DNA of 64,000 nucleotides from Atrichornis clamosus (lineage: Eukaryota; Chordata; Aves; Passeriformes; Menuridae): the NCBI GenBank assembly GCA_013400975.1, contig WBMZ01014181.1, positions 62,001 to 126,000 on the forward strand, in the 5' to 3' direction. Below, in pieces: positions 38,701-54,066 of the stretch (position 1 is its first letter; each line of letters begins with the position of its first letter). The notes under the pieces were generated by a model, which made no database searches, had not been told where the DNA came from, and saw only the letters and a list, made by a program, of their open reading frames with translations. The translations under genes and the position numbers were made by a program.

Positions 38701-41700
38701 TTTCTGACTAACTCTGCACTGGAAATATAAACTCCTTTATATTTAGCAGAAGTTTAATAAATGCAAACCTGCTTTTAACTGTTAAATTAGAATTTAACTA
38801 ATTCTTCAGACAGATAGATTTTGTTCTATATAGGGCTAAGGAAAACCTTAGGAGGGCATTTTCCTTACTGCTAAATTACTTAGGAGTTCTTGCTGCTTTT
38901 CCCTGGGTCCTCTGAGACACCATTTCAACTCTAGTGCATCGGGGCAGGCAGAGGTCAGCACCAGACCCCAGTTCTTTTGTCTGGAAGGAGAGTTGAGTCA
39001 TTTTGTTCAGAGAAATGATTTTGCTTCACTAACACAGGACTAGTAACAATAGTATTGAAAGAATAACTTCATTTGGATCATCAGTTTTTAAGGGATGAAT
39101 TTTGCCTCTGATATATATGAGTGCTTCTAGAGGAGAATTCTCCCTGATGCTGTCTCCATCTGATGTAAAGAAATCCATGACTACCTGACCACACAAAATG
39201 CTTGGTGCCATCAAATACGATGGAAGGAATTAGGGAGCAGGCTCTTCGGAAGATCAGGTTCTTCATAGCTGAGTATATCCCAAATGAAATTTTCTAGGTA
39301 GAAATTCCATTAGAAACCTTCTGCTTTCTGCTTCTTTCTACTGCAAGGCTTATTGCTCAAGGGATCAACAAATCCAGTCAGCAGACCCACTCCAAACCTG
39401 GTTAGCCACAGCAGTAACCATTATGAAGCAGCTGAAATTTTCAGTGGAAATTTCTATCTAATTTCCAAAATCGGTGGAGAAGCTACTGGCATGTATTTAT
39501 GATGTTCAGATTTGCCTTCAAATGACTTAGTTCCAGCTTTGTGAGTTTTCTGCTTATGTCTTCAGATCTGGGGTTCTCACAGATCACCTTTGTCAAAGCC
39601 AGGTAGCCAGCCTGCCAGAACCAGAATTGAGAGCAGGCTTCAACAATGACACAACTCAACTGAATCTTGACCTCAGGGCACAAAATTTTTCTGGTACAGC
39701 TAAGGATTTGTGAAATGAGCAATTATGCAAGAGTTCTCAGAAGTCAGGGGAGGTTAAAGGAAAAACATAGGGGTATCTTCCAGAAATACATCAACCCTGT
39801 ACCCTTGCTGGGAAGCCAAATAAGAATTTCGACAAGGACTTTGCAATTTCTTCATCACTCATTGAAAACTCTGTCCTTTAGGATTTGGGAGAAGGAAATT
39901 GTATGTCGGTGTGAGTGTGCATGTCTGATGAAAGTGACAAAAAGTTGGAGGGAATAATTTCCAAGAAAGTGAAAGATGTAATTTTTCTTTACTTACGTAT
40001 AATTTTCTCTTCAATAGCTACAGTTCTCTCTGCTTGTTTTTGTTATCAGCAGAGTACTGGAATATCACCACTTTGGCATTGACATTCTCTTCAGAATGGA
40101 GGAGTGATAGTGAATGTGCTGCCCATGATTTCAGTTTACCCGTTTGAATGCTTGTTATTCCAAGCTCCATTATCCGTTTAGTTTTGAATATGTCTACTTC
40201 CTACATCTCCTCCTCACATGATTTTCTAAGTGTCTGCAAAATAACTGTCCTCAGCTGTGTCTGAGACATGTCAAGAAAGTGATGTGTAAAGCTCAGGAGA
40301 TTTGCTCAGGTTTTGGGGTATCTAAGCGTCAACTAAGAATAATAACAAAATTGGAAGTCACCTTCAAGTCACCTAGCAGCTTAGACTCATGATTTTATGT
40401 CTCTGTCGTGGCATTCCATCACTGCCAGGATGAGGAGCCCAACTCTATTCAGCTGCTGCTTTCATTCCTTTGAATATCTTGGTCTCCTGCTCCATACTTT
40501 TTCTATCCTTCCCCAAGGACTCCCTCCGTCAACCCCACAATTTGTTACGTAAGTATTTCTCTCCCCAGTTCCAGTGTTTTTCTGGGGTGGTTTCCCAAGT
40601 CCTCCATCAGTGGTGCCTAGCAAGCCCTAACAGCTGCCAAAGATACCTTTGAAGACTGTATCCCTTCAATTACACTGTTTCATACCAGGCAGAGAGACAG
40701 TGCCGGATCATGGATCCCACACATGCAGCGTGGTAGATTATCTGACCTGAGCTGGTCTTTTTCTTGGCTTCTAGTCAAACTCTGGCTCTTCTCATTTCAA
40801 CTCTCTTTTGAGTTGCAACTACCTCAAAGGACGTCTCGCTGGCAGCAAAGTTCTCTCTATTTTACACCTGAAGTCTGGTTCTCTGTTTTCCATCACAGTC
40901 TGAGGGCCTTTGGATCACTCTGTCTCCTCCAGAGGGTTGCAGACACGCCTGTGATTTTCCAACTGCAGGATGTTCTGAGCAGAGAAATTTCAAAAGACAC
41001 ATAGAAATGAGAAAGTGCTGATTCACAGGTACTCTACGGCAGAAATAGTGGGAGTATTTCTTTAGCACACTACTGAAACATCTCTTTTTTACTTCTGGAT
41101 GACCACGTCATTTTAAACACCATATCATGAGCCCATGTGTATGTCATAAATTCCTTACTGATCTCCAGGGCTGTGGCTATGTACCAGCCACAGATTTTTC
41201 CCAGATGTCATTAGTCTGGGGAAGATCCTCTTTCCATCCCTGATGCCTGTGAGATCAAGGCCCAAACCAGGCGGTTACGACAGACCCCCATCCTGAATAA
41301 AAGTGCACTGGGGAAGTGGACACACAGTTTTCAGCCTAATTCAGGACATTACATTACTATACATCTAATATTATTGATATCTTGCTATAATTTAGAAGTA
41401 AATGCATACTGAATGAATAAAAGCACTGCAAAAAAATGGGGTTTTGGCACTATCATATCTAAATACTTTCATTCCCGTTACCTGAAAAGCAAGCAATTTT
41501 TATTTTTCCAATAAATAAACAATATTTGGCTTTCCTTTTTAAATTCAGACACGTGTATTAGAAATAATGGAATTCCCAGTGCAATTGATATTTCAGTTCC
41601 TATAAAACTTGGGGTTCAATTTTGGATTTCTATTTTGCTTTGCTTTCTAATAGGATCAGGTACAGTATAGATAAGATATGGGATAATAAGTAACTTTTTC

Positions 41701-43245
41701 CAAAAAATCACATGGTGCAAAGGGTTACGGGAAGCCTGTTATTGCTGCAGCTGTGGTAGTTGTTGCACAGTCACTGCTAAAAGCAGATTTGAAGAGTGCA
41801 AAGGTGCCTTCACTCTGCAGAGGCACAACACCAATTATACATTTATTGAGCCAGTAGTGGGGTTCTGCCCAAGGACACCTGACAAATGCTGCTTAAAAAT
41901 GAACACTTTAGATGTGTTTCCACAGAATTCCAGAAAACCTAAGCCACTTCATTTCAAACCACCACTTATTTTTTTCAGCTTTCAGAGCCAACCAACTTTT
42001 CTGCCTGTCTGGAATTTTATAAAAATTACTCTTGATCAGAAGAGGTTCGTAAAGGTCTAGGTGGCTTTTTTTTTGTATTTCAGCAAACCATCACAGTAAT
42101 TTTTCTCCCACTGTGGAATACTATAATATTAAGTAAAGCATTCTCCCATACTGTGATGGTTGAATTTTTTTACCTCGTCTTTGAAGCCTCTTATTTTCTT
42201 CACTAACAGGCCAAGAGATGCAACTTCTTTAAAGACAACTATTTCCATTAATGCAATATCACTTGGTAAACCAGAGACCTAGCCCTGCAAAGCTGGCCTT
42301 AACAAGCACCATCTCTATGACTAATCTATATTTGCTTACTAACAGATGACAATTATAAATTTATCCAGTGACTATTGCTCTAACGTGAACTTACAAGAGA
42401 TATGAGAAGAAAACTCCAATTAAACCTATTACATAAACATATTTTCCTCACCTGGACCTCCAAATATGATTGTTATTTCAATTACAGCCAGCATTGTTCA
42501 AAAGAGATGTTTGAAGAAGCACTTCAGTGCTCAGCATTGGGATTTCAGACAGTTATTATCAGACTAAGAATTGACCTAGTGGTGCTTTCTAACCTAGCTG
42601 CAACTTTCTGGAAAAATAATAAATACTTGATACAACAAGAGGAAATTGAATGGGATGTGCTCAGATATTTCAGATGTAAAATTGAAAAACTGCAATAAAT
42701 GTGTTTTTAAACTTGTCTCCTCAGAGAAAATATCTCTATTTTAAATCTGTTCCTCTCAAAATGATTTATAACCTTCATCTTCAATGATACCAAGATCTTT
42801 AAAAGATTTGAAACTTGGATTAAAAACCAGCCACCATTGAATCATGGCTATTCCCTGGGGCAATGCTCCATGATACTGTTTGAAGATACACTCAGACCTT
42901 CCATGGTTTACATTACTTGGAAATATGCTGTCATGGTGGAACAAGAGTTTGAGAAGGACAGTAATTGTTTTGCTTCAGAGATGAGAACATTCTAGGATTG
43001 TGAAGGCATGCTTTGGAAAGTGTACAGGCTCATTGCTTCTAACTCCTTCCAAAAGCATTGCAATCCATCCTTGCATCTCTCATCCCCTGGAACTATACCT
43101 TGCATTCCAATTATGGCCAGGGCTCTATAAACAAGCTATTCATATGAGAGATTACAAAAAATTTCTTCATAATAAATTGTGTTATTAGTTTATACCAAAT
43201 AAGTCAACAAAAACTATTTCAGAGAAAAATACCAATTCCGAAAAA

Positions 43246-43264
43246 ATCATCATCATCATCATCA
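43246..43264 (+). repeat. (ATC)6 microsatellite
   Basis: Six perfect ATC units following a short A run. Confidence 0.9.
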
Positions 43265-44209
43265 AGGTTTCTGACATAAGACTTCCTGACTCCTAGAGCA
43301 GCAGTTGTTTGATAATTTTCAAAGATTAATGCCCATGAACAAGGCTGAAATTTAGCCCTGAGAGTATTGACTCCACTAACTAGGAATCCTCACATTATTA
43401 CTGTACTAATAATGTCCTCCATTATGAGAGCTATAAAATAATACACCTCCACTCAGCATTGTGCCATTTTGGGAAAGGAGGCTGGAACCAAAATGGGAAT
43501 TGAACAGAACCGGAGGCTTAGCATAATAGAGAGAATTAGAAGAGAGTATATGTTTCATAAAGGAAAATATCTCTCTTAATATACCTGGCATATCAACATA
43601 CACCTCAGCAAAAGCTACAGGTTCACATTAAGACCCAAACCCACGTCTGTTTAGAAAGACAGGCAGTACTCCCTTTTTTTAAAATTCACCCTTTTGCTCA
43701 CAAAAATAGCGTAAAGTGTTTCTTTACAGAGAGATTGTATTGCAGAGAGACTGCAATAGCCTCACTGCTGAAAATCCCAGCACAGCAGATTAAAAGGAAA
43801 GTTGTGCAGAGGCAGCAATGTGTTGTACCACCCAGAGAGATCTTGGGTACACATCAAATGAGCCCAACCTCCAGCATGTGAGAGTACTGAGATTTTAAAG
43901 AGGTTCCCAGTCGAGGAGAAAGAGGAGTCTCCATTTAAGCTAAGTGCCACCTTCCACGTGTATTAAGCAAGGTAAATTTCTGGATTTCAGGGAGCCTGCC
44001 TAAGATACAGTTAAGGTATTTCAACAGATAAAATCCTCTCTCCATGCTGCATTAAAGCACAACTAGCTGAAAGACTGACCTCTGCTCTTCTCATAGTTCT
44101 TCGTATCAGTAGAATGCAGCACAGCAGAGAGACTACAAGGTGGAAAAACAAAGTAATGCAGGCACTACTTGTCACAGGGTAGCTGGAACAGCAGTGCTGA
44201 AAGTAACTT

Positions 44210-44910
44210 ATTACATAGAACCAAAGGATACCAACCTGAAATACCTCAAGGATCATCTGGTCCAACCTTTTTTGGCAAAAGCATGGTCTAGACAAGATGG
44301 CCCAGCACCCTGTCCAGTTGAGTCTTAAAAGTGTCCACCACTGGGGAATGCACCACTATCCCATGAGAGATTGCTCAAAGGGTTGTTTGTTATTGTGAAA
44401 AATTTCCCTCTTTGTCCCATCGGAATCTTCCTGGAAGTAACTTGTAGCCCTTGTCTTTGCCACATGACTCCTTGCAAATGGGAGTCTCCATCTTCTTTCT
44501 AGTCACATTGAAATACTAGAACATGGTGATGAGGTCTCCCTAAGCCTCTTTTCCCAAGGCTGAACAAATCCATTTCTCTCTCAGCCTTTCCTCACATGTC
44601 AGGCTACCCAGGCCTTTGATCATCTTCGTGGCCCTTCTCTGGCCCCTCCCCAGCCTGTCCACAGCTTTTTTTGCATCGTGGGGACTAAAACTGAACACAT
44701 TATTCCAGGTACAGCCTGACAAGAGCTGATTAGAGTGGGACAATGACTTCTCCATCTCTGCTGGTGATGCCCTCATTGATGCAGCCCAGCACCTTGTTGG
44801 CTTGCTTTGCTGCAGGAGCAGCAGCATTGCTCACTCACATGGAGCTGTGTGTCCACCAGCATCCCAGGTCCCTTTCCACAGACCTGCTCCCCAGGCCTCA
44901 TACATTTATT
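44210..44910 (-). mobile_element. CR1 LINE, reverse orientation
   Basis: Read on the plus strand, this begins with a short 3' tail (ACATAGAACC) and GGATCATCTGGTCCAACC, the reverse complement of a CR1 3' end. It continues through GGTCTCCCTAAGCCTC, AAGGCTGAACAAATCC, CTCAGCCTTTCCTCAC and CATTATTCCAGGTACAGCC, all typical. The minus-strand frame at 44,540-44,827 preserves GQRRATKMIKGL and CEERLRE, matching the VQRRA and YEERLRE stretch of the reverse transcriptase C-terminus. Similarity becomes weak after about 44,905; sequence to about 45,030 may also belong. The element is truncated and interrupted, hence inactive. Confidence 0.9.
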
Positions 44911-47900
44911 AGCCTCAGGTCTAAACTGTGGTGCTCTGAGAAGCTTGATTTTTTGTCATACAGCCAGACCCATGCCCATGTTCCTCCCTGGCCTCCCACG
45001 GAGCCCCCATGTCCACCTGCCGTGCAGCAGTTTGGCCACAGCTCCTCTATGTGCACCAGTGAAGGCACAGGCAGAGAAGGAAGGTGTGCGTGGAACTCCT
45101 CAGCCCTGGCTTGCTGCCCTGTGACAACATGTTGCTCTGCCAGCTGAGACACTGCAGCAAGACTGGGAAAATCACCCTGTGTGCCTCCTCCCAGACCACA
45201 GGGAAAATCTGCCCTACCCTTGTGGGGAGAAAAATGGCAAAGCATGGACCTCAGCCTACTCATTTTTACACTTGTAGCTGTGGTGGCTTTACAGCATTAT
45301 GTCACAGTAACAAAATTGTTAACATTATTGACCTTTGCTCTGAGAGCCATGAAGATGCCTGATGGAAAACTTCCCTTGTCTTAGGACTATGTGAAAGATA
45401 AGAAGTGTAAGTGCTTTCAAGCCTTCGCTGGCATACAGAGAGGCAAGTAACAAACCTATCCATCTGTCAAAACTACCAACTTCTCCTCTGCAAAACCAAA
45501 CCAAATACATTCTGAGGGCAAAATAAAAGCTATCTACTTCAGGAAGATTAGCCAAATGAGGCTGATGTTTCAGGGTAGCTCAGAGCTGTACCTGTATGAC
45601 TTTAAAATAAAGCTGTTGATCTAATGTGACAGAGACTCAGGGTCTAACTACACATATGATCTCCTAAACCATGTTTTCCAGTTCTCATTCATGATTGACC
45701 AATGCACCTGATCCAAAATTCCAGTGAGAACATATTTGTGGCCAAAACTTTTCTGACACCTAAACATCCCACTTGACAGACATTACAGGTCTCTTCAATG
45801 TCAGACTTCTTGCACTAATGTGTCTTTGATCTCATTTTATCACACAGACTGTGATCAGCCATCAGCCCTTCTCTTACCTATGCCGCTCAACTTCTGGGCT
45901 TCTCTTTACCTCAAAGCCAAAGGCTATAGACAGCAGCTGATTTATTGTCTGAAAGGTTTTCAGATTTTGCAAGCATGTGCAGAAAAACTGCCCATAGAGG
46001 AAAACCCTGAACTGGGGCACATGAAAAAATTGTACTTTTACATGCTAATAACAATGCACTAAAGTCCTCTGAACTGAGGCAACTCAAGGAACAGTAAATT
46101 GTTGTATTTTAAAAGCTGTAAAAAAGAAAAGCTATTAAAAACTTTAGTCTAAGTAGTTTTTAAGAGATGTAAAATATGGCACAAAAAAAACCCAATTAAA
46201 AATTACATTTGTTGCTTTACATCTTCATTTAACACTTATTTGGAAACTTCTAAAAGTTTATGAATAAATGTTTATGTAATATGAATTTAAGCACCACTTA
46301 ATGACTTGGCTCCAACTGAATATATCTTCATTAGGAAAATGTGTCTTAATTTTTTCTGATTAAGAAACAGTCATTGCTCTTTGCCACTGTTATTTGAAAC
46401 AACTCCTAAAATGGTCCCCAGTAAAGCAGTCATCCCAGCTAAACATATTCCACTTAGACTGAACTCAGGAAGTTCAGACAGGATCCTTCTTTAATGTCCA
46501 CTAAGTGTTTAATCTGATTCTGTGATTATTTATAAAAAATCCCATATTGCCAATGATCACACCCAAAACAATGGCTACAGATAAAGCAAAAGAAACTTCT
46601 CTAAACCTTTGACATTGCTCTGAGTAAAGACAATAGAGTAGATATTTTCAGGGCTGAGGAGGAGTTAATTCTCATAAGTCCTGTTAAAACCGGTAGGCAA
46701 ATCCCTAGGAGGAGTTTGAAAATTTCAGCCCAGATTTTACATCTTGTTACTCTTACACAGGATAAGCCACAGACCATGAGGGATAGCTCACGGTCACAGA
46801 GAGGCACTCCTGCCAGCCTTTATCCAGGAAGAGATGTGCTGCAGCTTCCACAACGCTGTTACAATGATATTACTCAATGTGCAAATTAAATATCAGTAAT
46901 ATGCCACGGGATGAAGGCCCTGTAATAAACTGTCCAAGGAAGGAAACACCTCCTGCTGTGTTTCCAGAGCGCCATGTAATTTACAGTCACTGCCGTGAGT
47001 TCTCTGTGAGAATATTAATGACTACTGTTCTCAGCCAGAAATATTAAAATCATTATTACCATCTGAGACTGTAGACTACAGGCTGGAGAGAAAGGGCGTT
47101 CTCTGAAAATGACATTATTTCCTAGCTAGGAGCTAGGAAAAAAAATTAAGGTTTTAATTCAGAATCTGCTTTACTAGCATACTCTAAAAGTAGGAGCAGA
47201 AATAGCTGCTTAAGTAAAGCATAGGTAAACATGAGTTGAGTCCTAGGACTACATTGTTTTCTTCTATTTAGTAAGGTAACACTTTCAGATTCCCATTTGC
47301 TTCTGGGAAGCTTGGGCAACTTCATCAACCTACACAAGGGGAGCCTGTGTTTCTGTTCAGACATTTCTCTCAGTGAGCAGGATATTACCTCACAATTCAG
47401 ACCACCTGTACATGATCATCTAGTGTGATAATGGCAATGAATTTGAGAGTGTTATCAACAATCATGTTCTGTACCTCTACAGTGTCACTGTTGTGAAAGG
47501 TGACAAGGAGAAGATGTGCCTTCTGTGTGTCATGCAGCAACCCCATGCTGCTGATTAGCTTGGCCACAAACTCCAGCTAAGTGAAGAGGGATATTTTACT
47601 TTAACATCTTAATTTCAGCTGTGACCACACAATCATAAAATGGGAGAGCTAATCAGTCAAGCACAGCAGCAGACCTCTACTCTAAAGAAACCTCACTATC
47701 TTGTTAACTCAGCCACCAACGATACCATCAGAATTTGACATTCCCATCTATTTTAAAAAGAAAGGTGTTTCAATGAGGTCTCTGTATTTTGTTATGGATG
47801 CCAACATTCTCATGTGGTGAGCTGGAAACCCAGTATGAAAAGGAAATTTTTAAGGTGATCTAAATCAAAAAAATCCAAACAAAACCCCAGAAATACGTGT

Positions 47901-50900
47901 CACAAGTAAAAACCAAAACTGGGAAGTTTTATAAATATTTTCAACGGGTATTTCTATAAAAATACACCTCAGCCGTAGGAACTTGAAATGTGGGGGACAT
48001 CCCAGTCCCAAAGCTGTTTTACATTAATGTGTTAATTTCTGAATTCCATCAGTAATGGACTAAACTGAGCCAAAAAATACTGGTCTCCCATATGACAAGA
48101 TGCTAACAACTAGTCAGAGATTTTTGACCCCAAAGTAATCAGACATGAAAACAGGCATTTCTAGGAAAAGCTAGAAGTACAGAGCTAGGCTGGAGTCTTG
48201 TTTGACCAATGTGATATAACCTGTTGAGTTCTAAGGAAGAAACTGATGGAAGTAGATGGCTGAGTAAAGCTCAGTGAACGGCCAAGTGCATGAATGACCA
48301 AACAGAGTTTGTACAGTGTGATTCAACATGTCTTACCCAAACTGTGAGCATCAATACAGTCTTGCACGGAGATGGGATTTTCCAGAATTGGAAGAAGCCA
48401 CAGCTAACAGGAGAAGACATATGTTCTGGACATCTAAAATCTTTACTGGAAGAATGGGTCACTTTGAGTGGTTGACAGCAGCTTCACAAGAGACACCCAA
48501 GCCACAACAGTAACTGGGAAAAGTTGAAGGGTGCATATACCAAGACTGTCACAGACTTCAACTTTTCACTGCTCATGCTCTATATTGGCTGGACTTGGAG
48601 CAGTGGGGAATTTACATAACTCCTAGAGTGTGGGTAGAGAAGGTGAGACTGTCAGTCCTAATCTATATAGGTGTGCCCTCAAACACCTTTCTTCATTCAA
48701 CATTTTACTCTCTGAATGCAAAAAAGATGCATTAGAAAAGCAGAGAATGCTGTGGTCATCTGTTCTTTAACTAAATATATGTTCATAAATAATTCAGCAC
48801 CTGGAGATACTTGGTTCCTGATCCTTATGCATGTCAAAACCCATTGTAGCATTCTTGCAAAGGCAAAGACCCCTTTTTGTTGCTGATGACACAAGAAGTG
48901 CGTAAAAAAAGGGTTTGTGTACAAGTAAGAACTGTCTACAGCTTTTTAAGGTCAGTTCTGGTTCCCGACCAGCAGTGAAGCACTAATTTTTACTGTAGCA
49001 GTTGAAATGCGAGAAAACAGATTTATAATAGGTGATTCTGGCTATTCACAGCCATGCACTCAGAAGCTTGGAAGCTTGGACAGAGGGTAAAGCTTCCCCA
49101 GGCAGAAATGCGGGGCATGTATTGTGAGTCTGTCACTACCAGGAGGCAGAGATGCATCCAGGCAGAACTGTGAGCTGGGGCTCTGCACATCTGCAGGAGA
49201 CACACTCCAAGTTTCTACATGGCCCACAGACTTGTTGAAACTATTCCTAGCTCTGTTTGTTGCTGCAATTTCTTTTGCTCCAACCAGGAATCAAAATCTG
49301 ATGTGCTCAAATTCTCTGAAAAAAAAAATTGGACACAGCTGAAGAACCCGAATGCGGGGTTCCATTAGCCAAGGAGTACATCCAAGCATTAGTGACTGGG
49401 GGAGGGCAGGGGAGGAAGTTTTGGGGGTTTTTTCCCTGAACTAAAGAACAGAGTAGAAATCCCCAGTGACTTGCTAGAAGTCCATCTGCTTCAATGGTAA
49501 AACCAAGATTGCCATCACTTATAGTGGCTGAGGGCAGAAACAGGGCATAATGAGCAAGAAATGAGAAAGTCTTTGAGATTTTCTACCTCAAGTTGGCAGC
49601 ATTTTGTGTTGCTGTTTTGAGAAGTCCTTTGTTGTTCTCATATGGTGTGAGGTACGGAACATCAAATATGTTTAAAAGGACTAGGATTCAGAAGAGTTCT
49701 ACGACTAAGGTTTATCACCCTTAATGTTCCTCTTTAAAGTGTCCCTGCAGTGCAGAAGGTGACTTTGTAAACACAGAAATTTTGTACAACATTCATTTTG
49801 CCTTTCACTTTCATGTCAGCTTTGCTGCATTTTTACACAGCTACACTTTTAGGTAACCCTCAACATAGCCATATCAGTGTGGCTTACAAAATCTAACCTG
49901 GAAATATTTTTTTTCTTCTTAGAAGTAATTTTACCTTCTTTAGAGACAATTTTGATAGCAGAATATAATTCCTAATTCTATATCTAACAATTCAACTTTT
50001 TTTATGTATAAAAGAGCAAGGATAGGCTGCAAAGAGTCAGCCAAGCAGAGTAGAAGGCTAAAGAAACACATCTGGAATAAATGCTTCAGGAAAAAGGAGC
50101 CTCCCCTGGTAATGACATTAACTTGAACAGCCAAAGGGACATTTTGCCTAAGCCTCAGGCTGTGAAAATTCACTTAGTTTTCACTCACAACTCTCATCAC
50201 CTGTTTTCAAAGTTATGTGTTTGAAGCCAGTTACCTAACTCCACATTTGGGCTCGCAAATAACTGGGATGAATGACAGGGACACTTAACCCCACCACATT
50301 TACAGGAGAGCTCACAGGGTTAGATACAACAAAAGCTGTAATGACAGAGTCTCAGCTGAAGTATTCAAAAGTGAATTGAGGTACTTAATGACCATCTTTA
50401 TTCTCTGTAAGTGCAGAGCATTTGGCTTAAGTAAAGCAGGCTCTTCTGAGACCAGAAGTTGAGCAATTGATATCACAGATGGCTTTTAACATGCTGGTCC
50501 ATAGCCTCAAAAATGCAGTTTATATTTTTAAAACATGGCTGTAGCTAATGAACTTGTTTAAATATTAGGCAGAAGGGCAAACATGAGTTGGAAGTCACAG
50601 AAAAGAACGTGACAGGATACAGACAGAGAAGCCCACAGTGGGAATGTACTATGAGCCAACTCACACATTTTAGACCAAAAGTTAATATTGCTCCAAACCA
50701 AACCAGAGTTTTCATTTAACACATTAAAAAGGTGCACAAAGCTACAAACTTCACAGTTAGATCTAAAGCTGTGAGAAGGGATGAACTTGCATCAGATTTA
50801 GGGGGTAACAGAATTTAGTTTTCAGTCGTGGTCTTTCACAAACAGATACATGTACAGTAAATACATACACACTGTTACATATTCACTTTTCACAACTTTA

Positions 50901-53900
50901 CCTTAAAGTAGGAGGATGCTTTAAAAAATGCATTAAGCTTGATAGTTGGGGAAAAAAAATAATAATAAGGCTGATGTAACATTTCAGAGTACAGAAGATT
51001 TTACTTCAGCTTTAGAGAGATACTGACCTTTCACCATGGAAGACCAAGACCATCAGTGCCAAGAAATGGAAAAGATGGTAGACAAAAGCAAAGCGTTTTT
51101 GAAATATTGCTAGAGAATTAAAATGTTAACTATAGTTGACCCACATGCAAGGCCCAAATCTAGAAGTACGAGCTGTGTTGCAAGAAGAGCGTACTTTGTT
51201 TTAAACAGGGCTTGGTGTTATACCCCTCTCTGTGGACTGGGAAATTAGTCACACTGTTCCAGTACAAAACAGTTTGACATAAAACAAAACAAAACCAGTG
51301 TTCTTGCAAAACTGAGGTTTTTGTCTTGTCACTTATGAAATCAGAAGCTTGCTCTCCCACCACTGTGAACTATGCCAGCCACATCACTCTTCCATAGAGT
51401 TTTACCCTCAAGGTCACTGCATTTTTTTGCTCTACTGTGGGGCAATGCAGCCAGGTTTTGCTGCTGCACAGTTAAGGTGCATGTCCAGAACAGAAATATG
51501 CTGTGGCAGCACATCAAAAAAGAATTACTCTTCCTGGGGCAAGTACCAAAAGATCTCAGGAGTTAGGTCTACTAGGACCAAATATTGGCAAGCAGGTTAT
51601 TATCTTACTCCCTGGCAAAGCAGAGAATGTGTTTAGTAAGTTTGTCCCATCCCTCATCTTCTTGTCACAAAAGCTGAGCACAAGCTAGTACCCTTCAAAT
51701 CTTCTAATGCTCAGACTGGAGATAAGAGGATCAGAAGTATGGCAGTCCTAATTCAGAGAGACAGAGCCTGAAAATGCACGCATACAGCCTTTACCTTAGG
51801 TGCTCTCATTTCCAAAGCAAAATTTTCAGTACTGCAGACACCAAACTAAAAACATGCTTTGAAAACAATTCTAAATAGCAACATTACATCACTGCAGCTA
51901 TTCCTGGGCTGTGAGATGCAAAAACAGAAAAGAGTCAGAAATATCACTATCAAACCTATTCATTAAAATGCCCTTTTCTTACCTCACCATGTTGCCCCAC
52001 TTGGAACTCATAAAAACAGTGAGGTTGACAGGATTAGGACACTGTCTTGGAACAAGACCATCCTGTTTGAGAAAACACCATGCAGTGTTCTCTCCCTTTA
52101 CCTTGCACACAGTTTCTTGGCATGTGTCTTAAGTACAAGTCAGCTGTTCTTCACATTAATATAGAACACGGGTAGAAGCACTGAAATGGAGACATCCCAT
52201 TTTCATATTTCTAATCCATACAAGACTACAAAGACACAGGCTTTCTGTTGCTGCTGGGGCCTGCTGGTTTCATATGCTACTGCACCTGCATGTAGCCCAC
52301 AGATGCTCTGAAGGCATCAGCTCATGTAAAATCAGGTGAGTTGATTGTCTGCTTGGTAATTGGATGTTTGCCTTCAAACAGTTTCAGTACCAAAGGAAAC
52401 CACAGGTATATGCTAAAGGGATACCACTTGACTCCTCAGAAGGATATCCAAAACAGCACAAGGGACCATGTCCACTAGTGGACTTCCGGGATTTTTCATC
52501 AGATATGGGGCAGGTGGTATGGCTACTTACTGAAGTCCCATGGGGGACAGCAACTTGGCCACTATGTGATAAAGAAGCTTCTTTTCAGTCATTTCATCAC
52601 ACCATCACAGAGACAGAAGAAGCAGTGCTGATTTCTGGGAACAGCCGAAGCTCAGAAACTTTGCTCCTGTTACCTCAGGTGATGGCTCTGGGTGTGCTCT
52701 GGAGGAGCAGCACACAGGGATGGAGTCAGCATTCCCTGGTTCCCCCCTCACTGCCAGACTGGATGGAGTTTGAACAGGTGAGAAAGCCATGCCTTTTACT
52801 AGAGAACTGGGTTCGATTGGAAAATTAGGTCTTACCTGTTTATGACTAGTAATGCAGACATTTTCCCTAGAAACCACCTTCTGGTGGTGGGCAGGCACCT
52901 TCCTACAGTTATCTGCATGAACTGATTTAAAACAGTGCATGGGTTCCTTGCAGTGTTGCTATGATGCTTGGTCCCAGAGTTTTAGCAGGTCTTCAAGACA
53001 CGACTTCTCTGCACGTCTGTAACACGCACACCCCAGTTCCACATATCTGTTTTCTTTCAGTTGCCATCAAACAGCCCTTCTCCACACCTCCAAAAAAATA
53101 AAAATAACAAAGCCAACCCCGCTTATCTTAAATGGCAACTTCATGCAAGGTTTCAACCCAAGGTTATTTTTTTCTACCAGTTGTTTCTTTGAGAACAGAT
53201 GGCGTTTGCAATGGTTGAGGATATATCCTATTTTTAAGTGTCATATGTTTTTACTCTTCTGCAGTGGACTTAGCAATCAGAGGAAAATGCCACAAGAGCT
53301 GGGCTTTTTACATGATATACAAACCACATTGTCTCATGCCACTCAGGAAATTATCTCCTACTGCAAGTGCCCAGCAGCCAGGGTGCCTGTGTCCACCCTT
53401 CTGGTGCAACGTTTCCTGCCAGTAATGGCTAAGGAACAACCTGCATCCGGCAGTGCCAACTCAGCAGAGCACTCAAACATTAACACAACAAAACTGGCAG
53501 AGAGAAAGTTCAAACTGAAGTTACATACCATGCCATGATTTCCAGTACATGGTGTCCCAGGGAACAGTCCCATCTTCCACCATAAAATTCAGTATGATGA
53601 GAATGTCTCATTTGTTACTTGATTTTCTTTTTGGTATTTTCTCCTGCACACATCATATTTTGACAAAGTAGCATCTCCCCCAGAACAGGAGAAGCAATGA
53701 AAAATGGAGTCAGGATCTGCCATGCTATTTAGGTTTCTTCTTTCTGATACTGTGAATTCATAGGCTAAAGTCAGCCTGACTTTACAAGTAACTGCAAGCT
53801 CAGTCTCCCTCTATTTTGATTCATCTGCATGAGAACCCACTCTTATAATGGAAAGTCACCTAGAAAAATCTGAGCTTGAGCTTTTAAACCCTGGCAGAGA

Positions 53901-54066
53901 GATTAGACCAAGTTTTGGACTGTGCTAACACGGCTAAAAAGGTGCTGGGTCAAACCTAGCTTTTATCCAGCAGAGGAGAGTTAATATATATTTGCAAAAG
54001 CCTGGGTGTATCTGAAGTTGGTATTTGAAAGTAGCCACACAAACAGGGGAAAAAAATGATGTTGTG

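Larger units (their letters stand above)
30866..44209. other. Intergenic DNA, no gene seen
   Basis: About 13 kb with no exon I can support. It contains A-rich low-complexity tracts at about 31,965-32,000 and 35,724-35,786, and an ATC microsatellite at 43,246. Frames of 80-137 codons (for example 34,578-34,991 plus and 33,372-33,623 minus) lack recognisable domains. Confidence 0.7.

Noticed and set aside
52364..52828. 154-codon plus-strand frame with donor-like sites
   Set aside because: No recognised family and no matching acceptor and donor arrangement; a noncoding exon cannot be excluded but is unsupported.
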